A stretch of DNA of 16,770 nt from positions 1-16,770 of the forward strand of contig DATMZG010000146.1 of assembly GCA_035560415.1 (NCBI GenBank). Reading direction: 5' to 3'. Source of the stretch: DATMXT01 sp035560415 (GTDB taxonomy: Bacteria > Bacillota > Clostridia > Oscillospirales > Feifaniaceae). Below are positions 6,900-13,720 of the stretch, piece by piece; within the stretch, counting starts at the first letter, position 1, and each line of letters begins with the position of its first letter. A program made the translations under genes and the position numbers. The notes below the pieces were generated by a model. The model worked only from the letters and a program-made list of their open reading frames with translations. It was not told the origin of the DNA and ran no database searches.

Positions 6900-7277
6900 T
6901 CAGTGCGACTGCTTCGTGTATCCGAGTTTCATTTCCGGGATGCGGTCTTTGAGAAAAGCGAGCGTTTTGTCCACCAGCCCCTCATCTTCGGTGCGGATAT
7001 CGGCGAGCTCCCTGCCATGCGAGCAGACGACAAGGCGATAGATTTGAAAATTCATTGAACAGCAGCAGCAGTGGGTGGGCACGGGCTCGACCCGCATGAA
7101 GGCCCCATCGATGTCGGCAAACGGAATACACCGCTTTTTGAGTCCGTCGCGGTAGAAAAAGGCCCTTTGCCCAACCCAAAAAGGGCCGAGCTTATCGGCG
7201 GCGCGAAAATCCTCAAAGAGCGCGGTATCGTCAATTTGAGCGTCGCTCGGGTCTGTGAGTTTGATATTGTCTGCCAT
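6900..7277 (-). CDS. Small conserved-looking protein with a CCCC motif
   Basis: I do not recognise the family of this 125-residue protein. The start ATG has a strong AGGAGG site (7290-7285), 7 bases away. The protein is soluble, with no signal peptide. The centre (about 38-97) looks beta-rich, with FFYRDGLKKR and IPFADIDGAF strands, loosely like a bacterial PH-like fold; this is a guess. Residues 70-73 are four consecutive cysteines, and C50 and C85 are close in sequence, so redox or metal chemistry is possible. It is 46 bp downstream of an FMN-reductase gene on the same strand and has no convincing promoter of its own, so the two are probably co-transcribed. Confidence 0.8.
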   Translation of the reverse strand: MADNIKLTDPSDAQIDDTALFEDFRAADKLGPFWVGQRAFFYRDGLKKRCIPFADIDGAFMRVEPVPTHCCCCSMNFQIYRLVVCSHGRELADIRTEDEGLVDKTLAFLKDRIPEMKLGYTKQSH

Positions 7278-7323
7278 ACTGTCACCTCCTCATTGCCCGG
7301 CGTCTTCCCTATATAGTATACGC

Positions 7324-7866
7324 CTATGACGAGGCTGCGATTCGGCCGAGGTCTCTTGCGAGGTCGAGCCCCTTGTTTCCGGCGATGGCCCCCTTGTGCT
7401 CCACTTTGTCCACCGTGACGCAGCCGACATTGAGCCAGCCCTCGTAGTCGCAGATGGCTGAAAAAGTGCTCTTGATGGGGTCGAAGGTCCCCTGTCCGCT
7501 GTCGGCGCAGACTGCAAGCAGCGCCGCCCCGATGATGGGAAAGCTCTTTCTCACCGGATTGTGCAGACGGTCTAAAACCGCCTTGAGCTGGGCTGAAAAG
7601 GTATAGAAATACACCGGAGTTGCGAGGACGAGAATATCGGTCTTGGCGAGCTGCGCGTAAATGGCCGTCATGTCGTCGTCGAAGACGCACTTCTTTGTCC
7701 GAAAGCAGCTTTGACAGTCGGTACAGGGATGAATTTTTTTATCTGCAAGCGATATTTTCGTCACGTCGGCGCCCGCCCCTCTGGCGCCCGCAATGAATGC
7801 GTCCGCAAGCATGTCCGTGTTGCCGCTTGTCCTCGGACTGCCGGTAAGCACGGTGATTCTTGGCAT
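7324..7866 (-). CDS. Flavodoxin-fold NAD(P)H-dependent FMN reductase / iron-sulfur flavoprotein-like
   Basis: I chose the ATG at 7866 because AGGGGG precedes it by seven bases and the protein then begins directly with a beta strand (MPRITVLTGS). A longer frame reaches 7929 but overlaps the promoter. The 180-residue protein has the FMN phosphate-binding loop GSPRTSGNT (9-17) and the TPVYFYTFSAQLKAVLDR segment (83-100) typical of this family. C48, C51, C54 and C60 form a compact cysteine motif like that of iron-sulfur flavoproteins, although many relatives keep the motif without proof of a cluster. It probably transfers electrons between NAD(P)H or ferredoxin and flavin in the cytoplasm. The physiological partner is unknown. 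Confidence 0.88.
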   Translation of the reverse strand: MPRITVLTGSPRTSGNTDMLADAFIAGARGAGADVTKISLADKKIHPCTDCQSCFRTKKCVFDDDMTAIYAQLAKTDILVLATPVYFYTFSAQLKAVLDRLHNPVRKSFPIIGAALLAVCADSGQGTFDPIKSTFSAICDYEGWLNVGCVTVDKVEHKGAIAGNKGLDLARDLGRIAASS

Positions 7867-7900
7867 TTTTATACCCCCTTTTAGATATCTCTCCATATTA

Positions 7901-7929
7901 AGGATACACGATAGACGGCCGCAAGTCAA
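7901..7929 (-). promoter_or_regulatory. Promoter of the FMN-reductase gene
   Basis: On the minus strand TTGACT (7929-7924), a 17-base spacer and TATCCT (7906-7901) give a good match. It lies 35 bases before the start codon and diverges from the phosphorylase promoter. Confidence 0.65.
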
Positions 7930-7939
7930 ACAAAATTCC

Positions 7940-7968
7940 TTTACAAAATGGCCGATTTTGGATATGAT
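7940..7968 (+). promoter_or_regulatory. Promoter of the purine nucleoside phosphorylase gene
   Basis: TTTACA (7940-7945), a 17-base spacer and TATGAT (7963-7968) precede the ribosome site GGGAGG (7985-7990) and the start at 7999. Confidence 0.7.
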
Positions 7969-7998
7969 TAGCTTATTATTTTATGGGAGGTTTGTACC

Positions 7999-8820
7999 AT
8001 GCTCGCTTTTTCCGCATATCAGGAGGCCGCCCGGTTCCTGACGGATAAACTCGGCGATTTTGTGCCGGAGGCGCTTGTCATTCTCGGCACCGGCGTAGGC
8101 TACCTGGCCGACGAGGTCGAGGACGCCATTGTCGTCCCCTATAAAGAGGTTCCGCATCAGCGCGTCTCCACCGCCCACTCCCACAAGGGCAATTTTGTCT
8201 TCGGGAGACTTGCCGGCAAAAACGTCATGGTCATGCAGGGCCGCATTCACATTTACGAGGGCTACACGCCGGGCGAGGTCACTTTCCCGGTGCGGGTCGC
8301 AAAGCTCTTAGGGTGCAAGACCATGATCGTCACAAACGCGGCAGGCGCCGTCAACTACAACTACCGGCCCGGCGACATCATGCTGATTGCCGACCAAATC
8401 CGGCTCTTTGACCCCGATCCCCTCATCGGGCCCAACATTGAGGAGTTCGGCGGCCGTTTTTGCGACATGACCGACGTCTACACCGCCTCCCTTCGCACGA
8501 TGGCCCTGGAGACCGCGAGCGAGATGGGCATTCAGCTCAAAGAGGGCGTCTACTTCTACTTCACGGGTCCGCAGTTTGAGACGCCGGCCGAAATCAGGGC
8601 CTGCCGCATTCTGGGCGGCGACGCCGTCGGCATGTCGACGGTGCCCGAGGCCATTGCGGCCGCCCACTGCGGCATGAAAATTCTGGGCTTTTCCCTCATG
8701 GTCAACATGGCCTCCGGCATGGTCAAGACGGCATATATCCCCGGCGAGGCCGACACCCACGCGGCAAGAGTTAAAGACAACTTCTGCGGGCTCGTGAAAA
8801 ACTGCCTCGCAAAGTTGTAA
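7999..8820 (+). CDS. Purine nucleoside phosphorylase (trimeric PNP/MTAP-type family)
   Basis: The enzyme cleaves purine nucleosides with phosphate to the free base and ribose-1-phosphate. The 273-residue length fits the family. Visible motifs are the phosphate loop GTGVG (30-34, usually GSGLG), MQGRIHIYEGY (79-89) with R82, H84 and Y86, TNAAGAVN (112-119), GPQFETPAE (190-198) with E194, GMSTVPE (211-217) and N236 in VNMASGM. N236 matches the asparagine that favours 6-oxopurines (inosine, guanosine) in human PNP. H254 matches the human ribose 5'-contact histidine. Departures from consensus are GTG for GSG, AHSHKGN for the GHxGN loop, and VN for TN. It is the first gene of a pair with the amidohydrolase 18 bp downstream, so the substrate may be a deaminated nucleoside such as inosine or 5'-methylthioinosine. 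That link is inferred. Confidence 0.92.
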   Translation: MLAFSAYQEAARFLTDKLGDFVPEALVILGTGVGYLADEVEDAIVVPYKEVPHQRVSTAHSHKGNFVFGRLAGKNVMVMQGRIHIYEGYTPGEVTFPVRVAKLLGCKTMIVTNAAGAVNYNYRPGDIMLIADQIRLFDPDPLIGPNIEEFGGRFCDMTDVYTASLRTMALETASEMGIQLKEGVYFYFTGPQFETPAEIRACRILGGDAVGMSTVPEAIAAAHCGMKILGFSLMVNMASGMVKTAYIPGEADTHAARVKDNFCGLVKNCLAKL

Positions 8821-8838
8821 TCCCCCGAGGAGGTAACT

Positions 8839-10152
8839 ATGCGCTACTGGTTTAAAGACGTGACGGTCGTCACAATGGACAAGGACATGCGGATTCTGGA
8901 GCACGCCCACGTGCTGGTCGACGGCCGCCGCATCTCCTATGTCGGGACGACGCCGCCCGACGCCGCCAAGGCAGCGGGGTACGAGGCCATTGACTGCACT
9001 GACAAAGTGCTCTGCCCCGGGCTCTACAACACCCACCTGCATATCGCCATGACCGCCTTCCGCGGGTTTGCCGACGAATACACCCTCAAAGTCTGGCTGG
9101 AGGAGCACATCTGGCCGGCCGAGCACCGGCTGACGGCGCCGGCCACGGCCCCCGCCTGCGCCATCGGGCTTGCCGAGTGCATCTCGACCGGCACCGTCGG
9201 CTTTACCGACATGTACTTCTTCGAGCCGCAACTGGCTGAAATGTGCCTTGAGGCCGGCGTCATGGCCAACCTCTCGAACTCGGTCGTCACCTTTGACCCC
9301 GAGTACGACTACACAAAGGACCGCGCCTACCTCGAGACCGTGGAGCTCATCAAGAGCTACCACAAGGCGGGGGACGGCCGCATCAAGGCCGACGTCTCCA
9401 TTCACGGCGAGTACACCTCGCCGCCCAAAGTCCACCGCTTTTTCGCCGACATCGCAAAGGCGAACAATCTCAACATGCACGTCCACCTCTCCGAGACCAA
9501 GCTTGAGCACGACGAGTGCGTGGCCCGCCACGGCAAGACGCCGGCCGCAGTCCTAAACGACAGCGGCGTCTTCGACACCCGCACGACGGCGGCACACTGC
9601 GTCTGGGTCACGGAGGAGGACATGGACCTCCTCGCGGCAAAGGACGTCACGGCGGTCCACGACCCGGGCGGCAATTTGAAACTGGCCTCCGGCATTCAAA
9701 ACTACGCCGCTATGAAGCGGCACGGCGTGCGGCTCTCGCTTGCGACCGACAGCGCCTGTGCCATCAACACCAACGACCTTTTCTTTGACATGAAGCTGGC
9801 CGCCATTTTGCACAAGGGCATCAACTACGACCCCACGCTGCTGCCCGCCTCCGAGGCGCTGTCCATGGCGACGGTGGCCGGCGCCTATGCGCAGGGTCGC
9901 GAGCACGAGAGCGGCCGCATTGTGGAGGGGTTTGACGCCGACCTCATGCTGCTCGACTTCCACAAGCCCCACCTGCACCCCTGCCACAACGTCGTCTCCA
10001 ACATCGTCTATGCCGCCAAGGGCTCCGACGTCTGTCTGACCATGTGCAAGGGCAAAGTGCTTTACAAGGACGGCGTCTTCATGACCATCGACATTGAGCG
10101 GGCCTACTATGACATGGCGCACACCACCCTCCCCTGCATTCTCGGAAAATGA
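8839..10152 (+). CDS. Amidohydrolase-superfamily deaminase, MTA/SAH deaminase-like
   Basis: This 437-residue protein has the metal-dependent hydrolase fold of 5'-methylthioadenosine/S-adenosylhomocysteine deaminases. Expected ligands are visible: H66 and H68 (NTHLH), H216 with E219 (HVHLSET), H253 (AAHCVW) and D304 (LATDS); H189 (SIHGEY) matches the substrate-side histidine. The C-terminal GFDADLMLLD strand closes the composite beta-sandwich domain. AGGAGG (8828-8833) is five bases from the ATG. Two signatures differ from the usual form: HDPGGNLKLASG instead of a PxSNLKLASG segment, and TDSACAINTND instead of TDGxxSNN. The substrate may therefore not be MTA or SAH; guanine, adenosine or another ring amine or amide is possible. 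The neighbouring phosphorylase favours a nucleoside substrate, with deamination followed by phosphorolysis. Confidence 0.85.
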   Translation: MRYWFKDVTVVTMDKDMRILEHAHVLVDGRRISYVGTTPPDAAKAAGYEAIDCTDKVLCPGLYNTHLHIAMTAFRGFADEYTLKVWLEEHIWPAEHRLTAPATAPACAIGLAECISTGTVGFTDMYFFEPQLAEMCLEAGVMANLSNSVVTFDPEYDYTKDRAYLETVELIKSYHKAGDGRIKADVSIHGEYTSPPKVHRFFADIAKANNLNMHVHLSETKLEHDECVARHGKTPAAVLNDSGVFDTRTTAAHCVWVTEEDMDLLAAKDVTAVHDPGGNLKLASGIQNYAAMKRHGVRLSLATDSACAINTNDLFFDMKLAAILHKGINYDPTLLPASEALSMATVAGAYAQGREHESGRIVEGFDADLMLLDFHKPHLHPCHNVVSNIVYAAKGSDVCLTMCKGKVLYKDGVFMTIDIERAYYDMAHTTLPCILGK

Positions 10153-10167
10153 CTGCCCTGATAAGCC

Positions 10168-10197
10168 GCGGCCGCGCACTTCTTCGTGCGCGGCCGC
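10168..10197. terminator. Bidirectional terminator between convergent genes
   Basis: A perfect 12-bp very GC-rich stem (10168-10179, 10186-10197) with loop TTCTTC lies between the amidohydrolase stop (10152) and the convergent oxidoreductase gamma gene (10217). The following T content is weak (ATTTAT). Confidence 0.75.
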
Positions 10198-10216
10198 ATT
10201 TATGTGAGGGACCGCT

Positions 10217-10756
10217 TCAGCTTTGGGCCGCGGACAGCCCCGCGGCGAGCGCCTTGTGGTTGACCGCCATGACTTCGGGCTTCTTGCCCCCAAACTTCGC
10301 TTCGAGGCTCGAAAGAAAGCCCTCCCTGTCCATGATGCCGGTGGCCCCGATCAAAGCCCCCGCCATGACGATGTTGGCCGCCTTGACGCTGCCAAGGGCG
10401 GCCGCCGTCTCGTCGGCCGCAACGCAGACTTTCTTGACGTCGGTGCGCTCTACGGGGCACTTGACCATTGAGGTGTTGAGTATGGCTGCGCCGCCGGGAG
10501 CCAGTTCTGCGATAAACTTCTTATAGCCGACCTCGTTTAAGGCGACGAGGCAGTTGCAGCGGCGGGGCAGCGGCGAGACAATCTCGTCGTCGTCGATGAT
10601 GACGGTGCAACGGGCGGCGCCGCCGCGTTGCTCCGGCCCGTAGACCGGGAGGAATGTCGCGTGCTTGCCGTTTTCAACGGCGTTTTGCGCCACCATGACG
10701 CCGAGGCTCATGACGCCCTGGCCGCCCGAGCCGCAGATGAGGACCACATTTCTCAT
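10217..10756 (-). CDS. 2-oxoacid:ferredoxin oxidoreductase, gamma subunit
   Basis: This 179-residue subunit begins MRNVVLICGSGGQGV, the glycine-rich signature of gamma (POR/KOR gamma) domains. YGPEQRGGAARCTVII (39-54) and LNTSMV (93-98) are also typical. The gamma subunit completes the oxidoreductase that decarboxylates a 2-oxoacid with CoA and passes electrons to ferredoxin. Its ATG overlaps the beta stop (ATGA, 4 bases), so the operon is translationally coupled. It is the last gene of the operon and is followed by the shared terminator. Confidence 0.92.
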   Translation of the reverse strand: MRNVVLICGSGGQGVMSLGVMVAQNAVENGKHATFLPVYGPEQRGGAARCTVIIDDDEIVSPLPRRCNCLVALNEVGYKKFIAELAPGGAAILNTSMVKCPVERTDVKKVCVAADETAAALGSVKAANIVMAGALIGATGIMDREGFLSSLEAKFGGKKPEVMAVNHKALAAGLSAAQS

Positions 10757-11499
10757 TTTTGCGCCTCCCTGTCTCTGAAGACTTTCTGCGGGAAGTACTT
10801 CATCGAAGTCTCCTCCATGTACTCGAGGGATTTCAGCGGCGGCATACCCCAGTTTGTGGGGCAGTTGGTGAGCAGCTCGACAAAAGTGAATCCGTGTCCG
10901 ACGAGCTGCAGCTCAAACGCACGCCTGATGCCGGCCTTGGCCTTGCGGATGTTTGCGGGATTGTTGAGCGCAAACCGGGCGATGAACGCGGGCGCGTCGA
11001 GCTGGTCGATGAGCTCGCACATCTTGAGCGGGTACCCGGTGTCCGAGGGGTCGCGGCCGGCGCGGCAGGTCGTCGACTTCTGGCCCGGCAGCGTCGTCGG
11101 TGCCATCTGGCCGCCGGTCATGCCGTAGGTGCCGTTGTTGGCGAAAATGACCGTGAAGTGCTCGCCGCGGTTGGCCGCCGACAGAATCTCGGCGAGGCCG
11201 ATGGCCGCGAGGTCGCCGTCCCCCTGATACGTGAAGACGAGCTGGTCGGGGCGGCACCGCTTGACGCCGGTCGCCACGGCCGGAGCCCGGCCGTGGGCCG
11301 ACTCGGCCATGTCGAGGTTGAAATAGAGCAGCCCCATCGTCGAGCAGCCGACCGGCAGCACGAGGATGGTCTCGTCCCTCTTCCCAATCTCGTCAATGAG
11401 CTCGGCGATGATTTTGGAGGCCGTCGCGTGCAGACACCCGGGGCAGTAGCCGTTTGGAATGGGCAGCAGCGAAGCCGGTTTGCTGTAACTCTTTGCCAT
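10753..11499 (-). CDS. 2-oxoacid:ferredoxin oxidoreductase, beta (thiamine diphosphate) subunit
   Basis: The protein has the thiamine-diphosphate/Mg motif GDGDLAAIG (93-101) and NNGTYGMTGGQMAPTT (121-136). C19 and C22 (CPGC), C51 (GCSTMG) and C213 (NCPTNWG) match the four [4Fe-4S] ligands of KOR-type beta subunits, so the cluster should be present. I chose the ATG at 11499, which shares a base with the alpha stop (TGATG). A GTG one codon earlier is possible but less likely. GGGAGG of the alpha 3' end supplies the ribosome site. With alpha it forms the catalytic core; the 2-oxoacid cannot be fixed from this subunit. Confidence 0.93.
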   Translation of the reverse strand: MAKSYSKPASLLPIPNGYCPGCLHATASKIIAELIDEIGKRDETILVLPVGCSTMGLLYFNLDMAESAHGRAPAVATGVKRCRPDQLVFTYQGDGDLAAIGLAEILSAANRGEHFTVIFANNGTYGMTGGQMAPTTLPGQKSTTCRAGRDPSDTGYPLKMCELIDQLDAPAFIARFALNNPANIRKAKAGIRRAFELQLVGHGFTFVELLTNCPTNWGMPPLKSLEYMEETSMKYFPQKVFRDREAQK

Positions 11500-12572
11500 C
11501 ACTTGTCACCTCCCGCAAAACCCCGCAGCGCCTCAAGCACGCCCTCGTCGTCGAGCAGCACGCCGCCCGACCGGCCGTACTCGTATATGGGCGCGCGGTC
11601 CTTGACTTCCAGTGCAATATCGTCGCGCATCTGAGCCGGAATGGTCATTTCAATGTCGATGAAGGCCTTGACCCTGCCGTAGTCGAGCTTTGCAAAGCTC
11701 GCTTTGGGGAAGGGGTAGAGCGTGATGGGCCGAATCATGCCGATTTTTACCCCCTCGGCCCGCAGCGTCAGAATGGCCTGCTTGGCGACGCGGGAGGCGA
11801 TGCCGTAGGCCACCACAATGTACTCGGCGTCGGCGAGCAGGTACTCCTCGACCATGACGTCGTTTTTGGGCCACTCTGCGTACATTTCGCCGTGGCGGAT
11901 GTTGTCGGCCTCAAGCTGGGTCTCCAGGGCGTAAATCGAAGAGACGGTGCGCATTTTGCGCGCTTCCCCCCTGTCCCGGCCCAGCTTCCAGCCGGCCGTC
12001 GTCGCGGCGCTCAGTTCCCGCATGGGCGGCAGCTCGACCTCCTCCATGATGGAGCCGATGCACCCGTCCGCCAAAATGAGCACCGGACTGCGGTCCCGCT
12101 CGGCGTACTCAAAGGCGTTGTAAGTGAGGTCTGCCGCCTCCTGCACCGAGTTTGGCGCAAAGACCAGCGTGTGAAACCCGCCGTGGCCTAAGGCCTTTGT
12201 CGACTGCAAATAGTCCGACTGGGCCGGCTGAATGGAGCCGAGCCCCGGGCCGCCGCGGGCGACGTTGACGATGACGGCCGGCAGGCTGGCCCCCGCGATG
12301 TAGGAGATGCCCTCCGACTTGAGGCTGATTCCGGGGCCGGAGGAACCGGTCATGGCCCGGACGCCGACCGTCGCCGCGCCGTAGACCATGTTGATGGAGG
12401 CGACTTCGCTCTCCCCCTGGACAAAGGCGCCGCCGACTTCGGGCAGCCGCCAGGACATATACTCCAAAAGCTCGCTCTGGGGCGTGATGGGATAGCCCGC
12501 AAAGAACCGGCAGCCGCCGCGCACCGCGGCCTCGGCCATTGCCTCGTTGCCCTTCATGAGGACTTTAGCCAT
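11499..12572 (-). CDS. vorB: 2-oxoacid:ferredoxin oxidoreductase, alpha subunit (VorB-like)
   Basis: I chose the ATG at 12572: AGGAGG lies eight bases upstream and the first residues MAKVLMKGNEA match the family start. A GTG three codons earlier is part of the ribosome site. The pyrimidine-binding domain shows GYPITPQSE, the QGESEVASINMVYGA segment and SSGPGISLKSEGISYIAGASLP. The 357-residue length and the wording of these motifs are closest to 2-ketoisovalerate (VOR) alpha subunits, but 2-oxoglutarate (KOR) enzymes are near relatives. If VOR, it links branched-chain amino-acid catabolism or synthesis to reduced ferredoxin. The start overlaps the ferredoxin stop by eight bases (ATGGCTAA). The operon order is delta, alpha, beta, gamma. 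Confidence 0.88.
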   Translation of the reverse strand: MAKVLMKGNEAMAEAAVRGGCRFFAGYPITPQSELLEYMSWRLPEVGGAFVQGESEVASINMVYGAATVGVRAMTGSSGPGISLKSEGISYIAGASLPAVIVNVARGGPGLGSIQPAQSDYLQSTKALGHGGFHTLVFAPNSVQEAADLTYNAFEYAERDRSPVLILADGCIGSIMEEVELPPMRELSAATTAGWKLGRDRGEARKMRTVSSIYALETQLEADNIRHGEMYAEWPKNDVMVEEYLLADAEYIVVAYGIASRVAKQAILTLRAEGVKIGMIRPITLYPFPKASFAKLDYGRVKAFIDIEMTIPAQMRDDIALEVKDRAPIYEYGRSGGVLLDDEGVLEALRGFAGGDK

Positions 12573-12786
12573 TTTCGTCACCTCCTTGTGAAATACTGAT
12601 GGCCGCCTCCGGGCAGGCGACGGCGCAGGTCATGCAGCCGATGCAGGCGGCTTCGTCCTTCATGACGGGAAGGAGAAAGCCGCGGGGGCTGCGCACAGTG
12701 CCGATCTCAAGCAGGGACTTGGGGCAGAATTTCACGCAATATCCGCAGCTCTTGCAGAGCATCGGATGAATTTCAAGCCTTGTCAT
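12565..12786 (-). CDS. Ferredoxin-like delta subunit of the 2-oxoacid oxidoreductase
   Basis: This 73-residue protein carries two complete CxxCxxCxxxCP motifs: C11, C14, C17, C21 and C48, C51, C54, C58, so two [4Fe-4S] clusters are expected. It matches the ferredoxin subunit that takes electrons from the alpha/beta core to external ferredoxin. The ATG at 12786 has AGGAGG seven bases upstream; a nearby ATG in another frame stops at once. It is the first gene of the operon and its end overlaps the alpha start. Confidence 0.92.
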   Translation of the reverse strand: MTRLEIHPMLCKSCGYCVKFCPKSLLEIGTVRSPRGFLLPVMKDEAACIGCMTCAVACPEAAISISQGGDENG

Positions 12787-12815
12787 GCCATGTCCTCCTT
12801 TCTCTTGATATCTTT

Positions 12816-12845
12816 ATTATAGAGTGGCGTCGATTATTGCATCAA
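12816..12845 (-). promoter_or_regulatory. Promoter of the oxidoreductase operon
   Basis: On the minus strand TTGATG (12845-12840), an 18-base spacer and a perfect TATAAT (12821-12816) precede the ferredoxin start by about 30 bases. Repeated boxes begin directly upstream of the -35. Confidence 0.7.
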
Positions 12846-12846
12846 C

Positions 12847-12904
12847 TTTTGTGCCGTTTGCGGCAAACTGGCGCAAAACGGCGCAAAAACAAGCGCCAAA
12901 AGGC
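12847..12904. promoter_or_regulatory. Repeated operator-like boxes between divergent promoters
   Basis: GGCGCAAAA occurs at 12870-12878 and 12880-12888 as direct repeats exactly 10 bases apart. An inverted near-copy TTTTGTGCC lies at 12847-12855, and a partial GCGCCAAAA lies at 12893-12901. A small palindrome TTTGC-G-GCAAA lies at 12857-12867. The set lies between the promoters of the oxidoreductase operon and the GntR gene, as expected for binding sites of that regulator. Confidence 0.6.
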
Positions 12905-12911
12905 CCGAATA

Positions 12912-12940
12912 TTGTCTTATTGCACTCGACGTGATATAAT
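12912..12940 (+). promoter_or_regulatory. Promoter of the GntR regulator gene
   Basis: TTGTCT (12912-12917), a 17-base spacer and a perfect TATAAT (12935-12940) precede the GGAGG site (12961-12965) and the ATG at 12973. Confidence 0.75.
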
Positions 12941-12972
12941 TTCGGCATTAAACACAGGGCGGAGGTGATTCC

Positions 12973-13671
12973 ATGGACAAAAGCCGGCTCGAGGCCCGGC
13001 TTCGGGAGAACCCTTTCACACAGCTCAGTGAAATTGTCCGGGACCTCATTAAAGACGACATCCTCTCCTTTACGCTGCAGCCGGACACGCGGGTCAACGG
13101 CTCTCAGATTGCCGAGACGCTTGGAATAAGCCGCACACCGGTCGACGAGGCCATTCACGCCCTGGCGGGCGAGGGGCTGCTAATCCAAAAGGAAGGGCGG
13201 CGCGGCTACTATGTCTACGCCATGACCCGCACGGCCGTGGAGGACCTCTACTATGCGCGAAAGGTTGTGGAAGGCACTGCGAGTTACCTCTGCGCCCTCC
13301 ACAACGGGCAGGTGGACATTGCCCGCCTGAAAAAAATGGCCTATGAATTCCGGGACATATTTGCCTCCCATGACTACCGGCGCCTCGGCGAGCTCGACCC
13401 CGTCTTTCACCGGCTGATTGTCGAGTTCACCCGCAACGATTACCTCGTGCGCATGTACCGCGCGCTCGACAGCGCCATCTCCTATCACAACGGGCGGCTG
13501 AGCCATCTGCTGTCTGAATCTCCGGAGCTGTCGGTGCCTTCGATTTCGACCCAGCACATCACAATCTGCAACGCCATTGAGTTCGGCGTGCCCGACATGG
13601 CCCAAAACGCCGCGGTCGCCCATGTCGACGCCTGCGCCGACATGCTGCGGCGTACGATTCCGCTCTACTGA
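12973..13671 (+). CDS. GntR-family (FadR/FCD subfamily) transcription regulator
   Basis: The 232-residue protein has a winged helix-turn-helix (about 15-82) and an all-helical FCD ligand domain (about 88-225). The FCD metal-site residues are visible: D142 and H146 (DPVFH), H195 (QHITICNAIE) and H217 (HVDAC), so it probably binds a metal plus a carboxylate ligand. It diverges from the 2-oxoacid oxidoreductase operon, with repeated boxes between, and is likely that operon's regulator. The ligand might be the 2-oxoacid or a derived acid. Oddly, the recognition helix reads SRTPVDEAI where the family norm is SRTPVREAL, so D58 replaces an arginine that contacts DNA in FadR. Confidence 0.9.
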   Translation: MDKSRLEARLRENPFTQLSEIVRDLIKDDILSFTLQPDTRVNGSQIAETLGISRTPVDEAIHALAGEGLLIQKEGRRGYYVYAMTRTAVEDLYYARKVVEGTASYLCALHNGQVDIARLKKMAYEFRDIFASHDYRRLGELDPVFHRLIVEFTRNDYLVRMYRALDSAISYHNGRLSHLLSESPELSVPSISTQHITICNAIEFGVPDMAQNAAVAHVDACADMLRRTIPLY

Positions 13672-13676
13672 ACATA

Positions 13677-13706
13677 AAAAAGACCGGCCATGCGGCCGGT
13701 CTTTTT
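13677..13706. terminator. Bidirectional terminator between the GntR and Clp genes
   Basis: A perfect 13-bp stem AAAAAGACCGGCC/GGCCGGTCTTTTT (13677-13689, 13694-13706) with loop ATGC. It begins six bases after the GntR stop and lies 14 bases past the end of the convergent Clp gene. Confidence 0.9.
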
Positions 13707-13720
13707 GCATGATATATCGC

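Noticed and set aside
7311..7320. TATACT as a separate promoter for the CCCC-motif gene
   Set aside because: No acceptable -35 is found at 16-18 bases; co-transcription with the FMN-reductase gene explains expression better.
8308..9531. 407-codon open frame antisense to the phosphorylase and deaminase genes
   Set aside because: It has no ribosome site or recognisable domain and mirrors strongly supported enzymes on the other strand.
10759..11634. 291-codon plus-strand frame opposite the oxidoreductase beta and alpha genes
   Set aside because: It is antisense to clear subunits with overlapping start/stop signals; the translation is a typical shadow.
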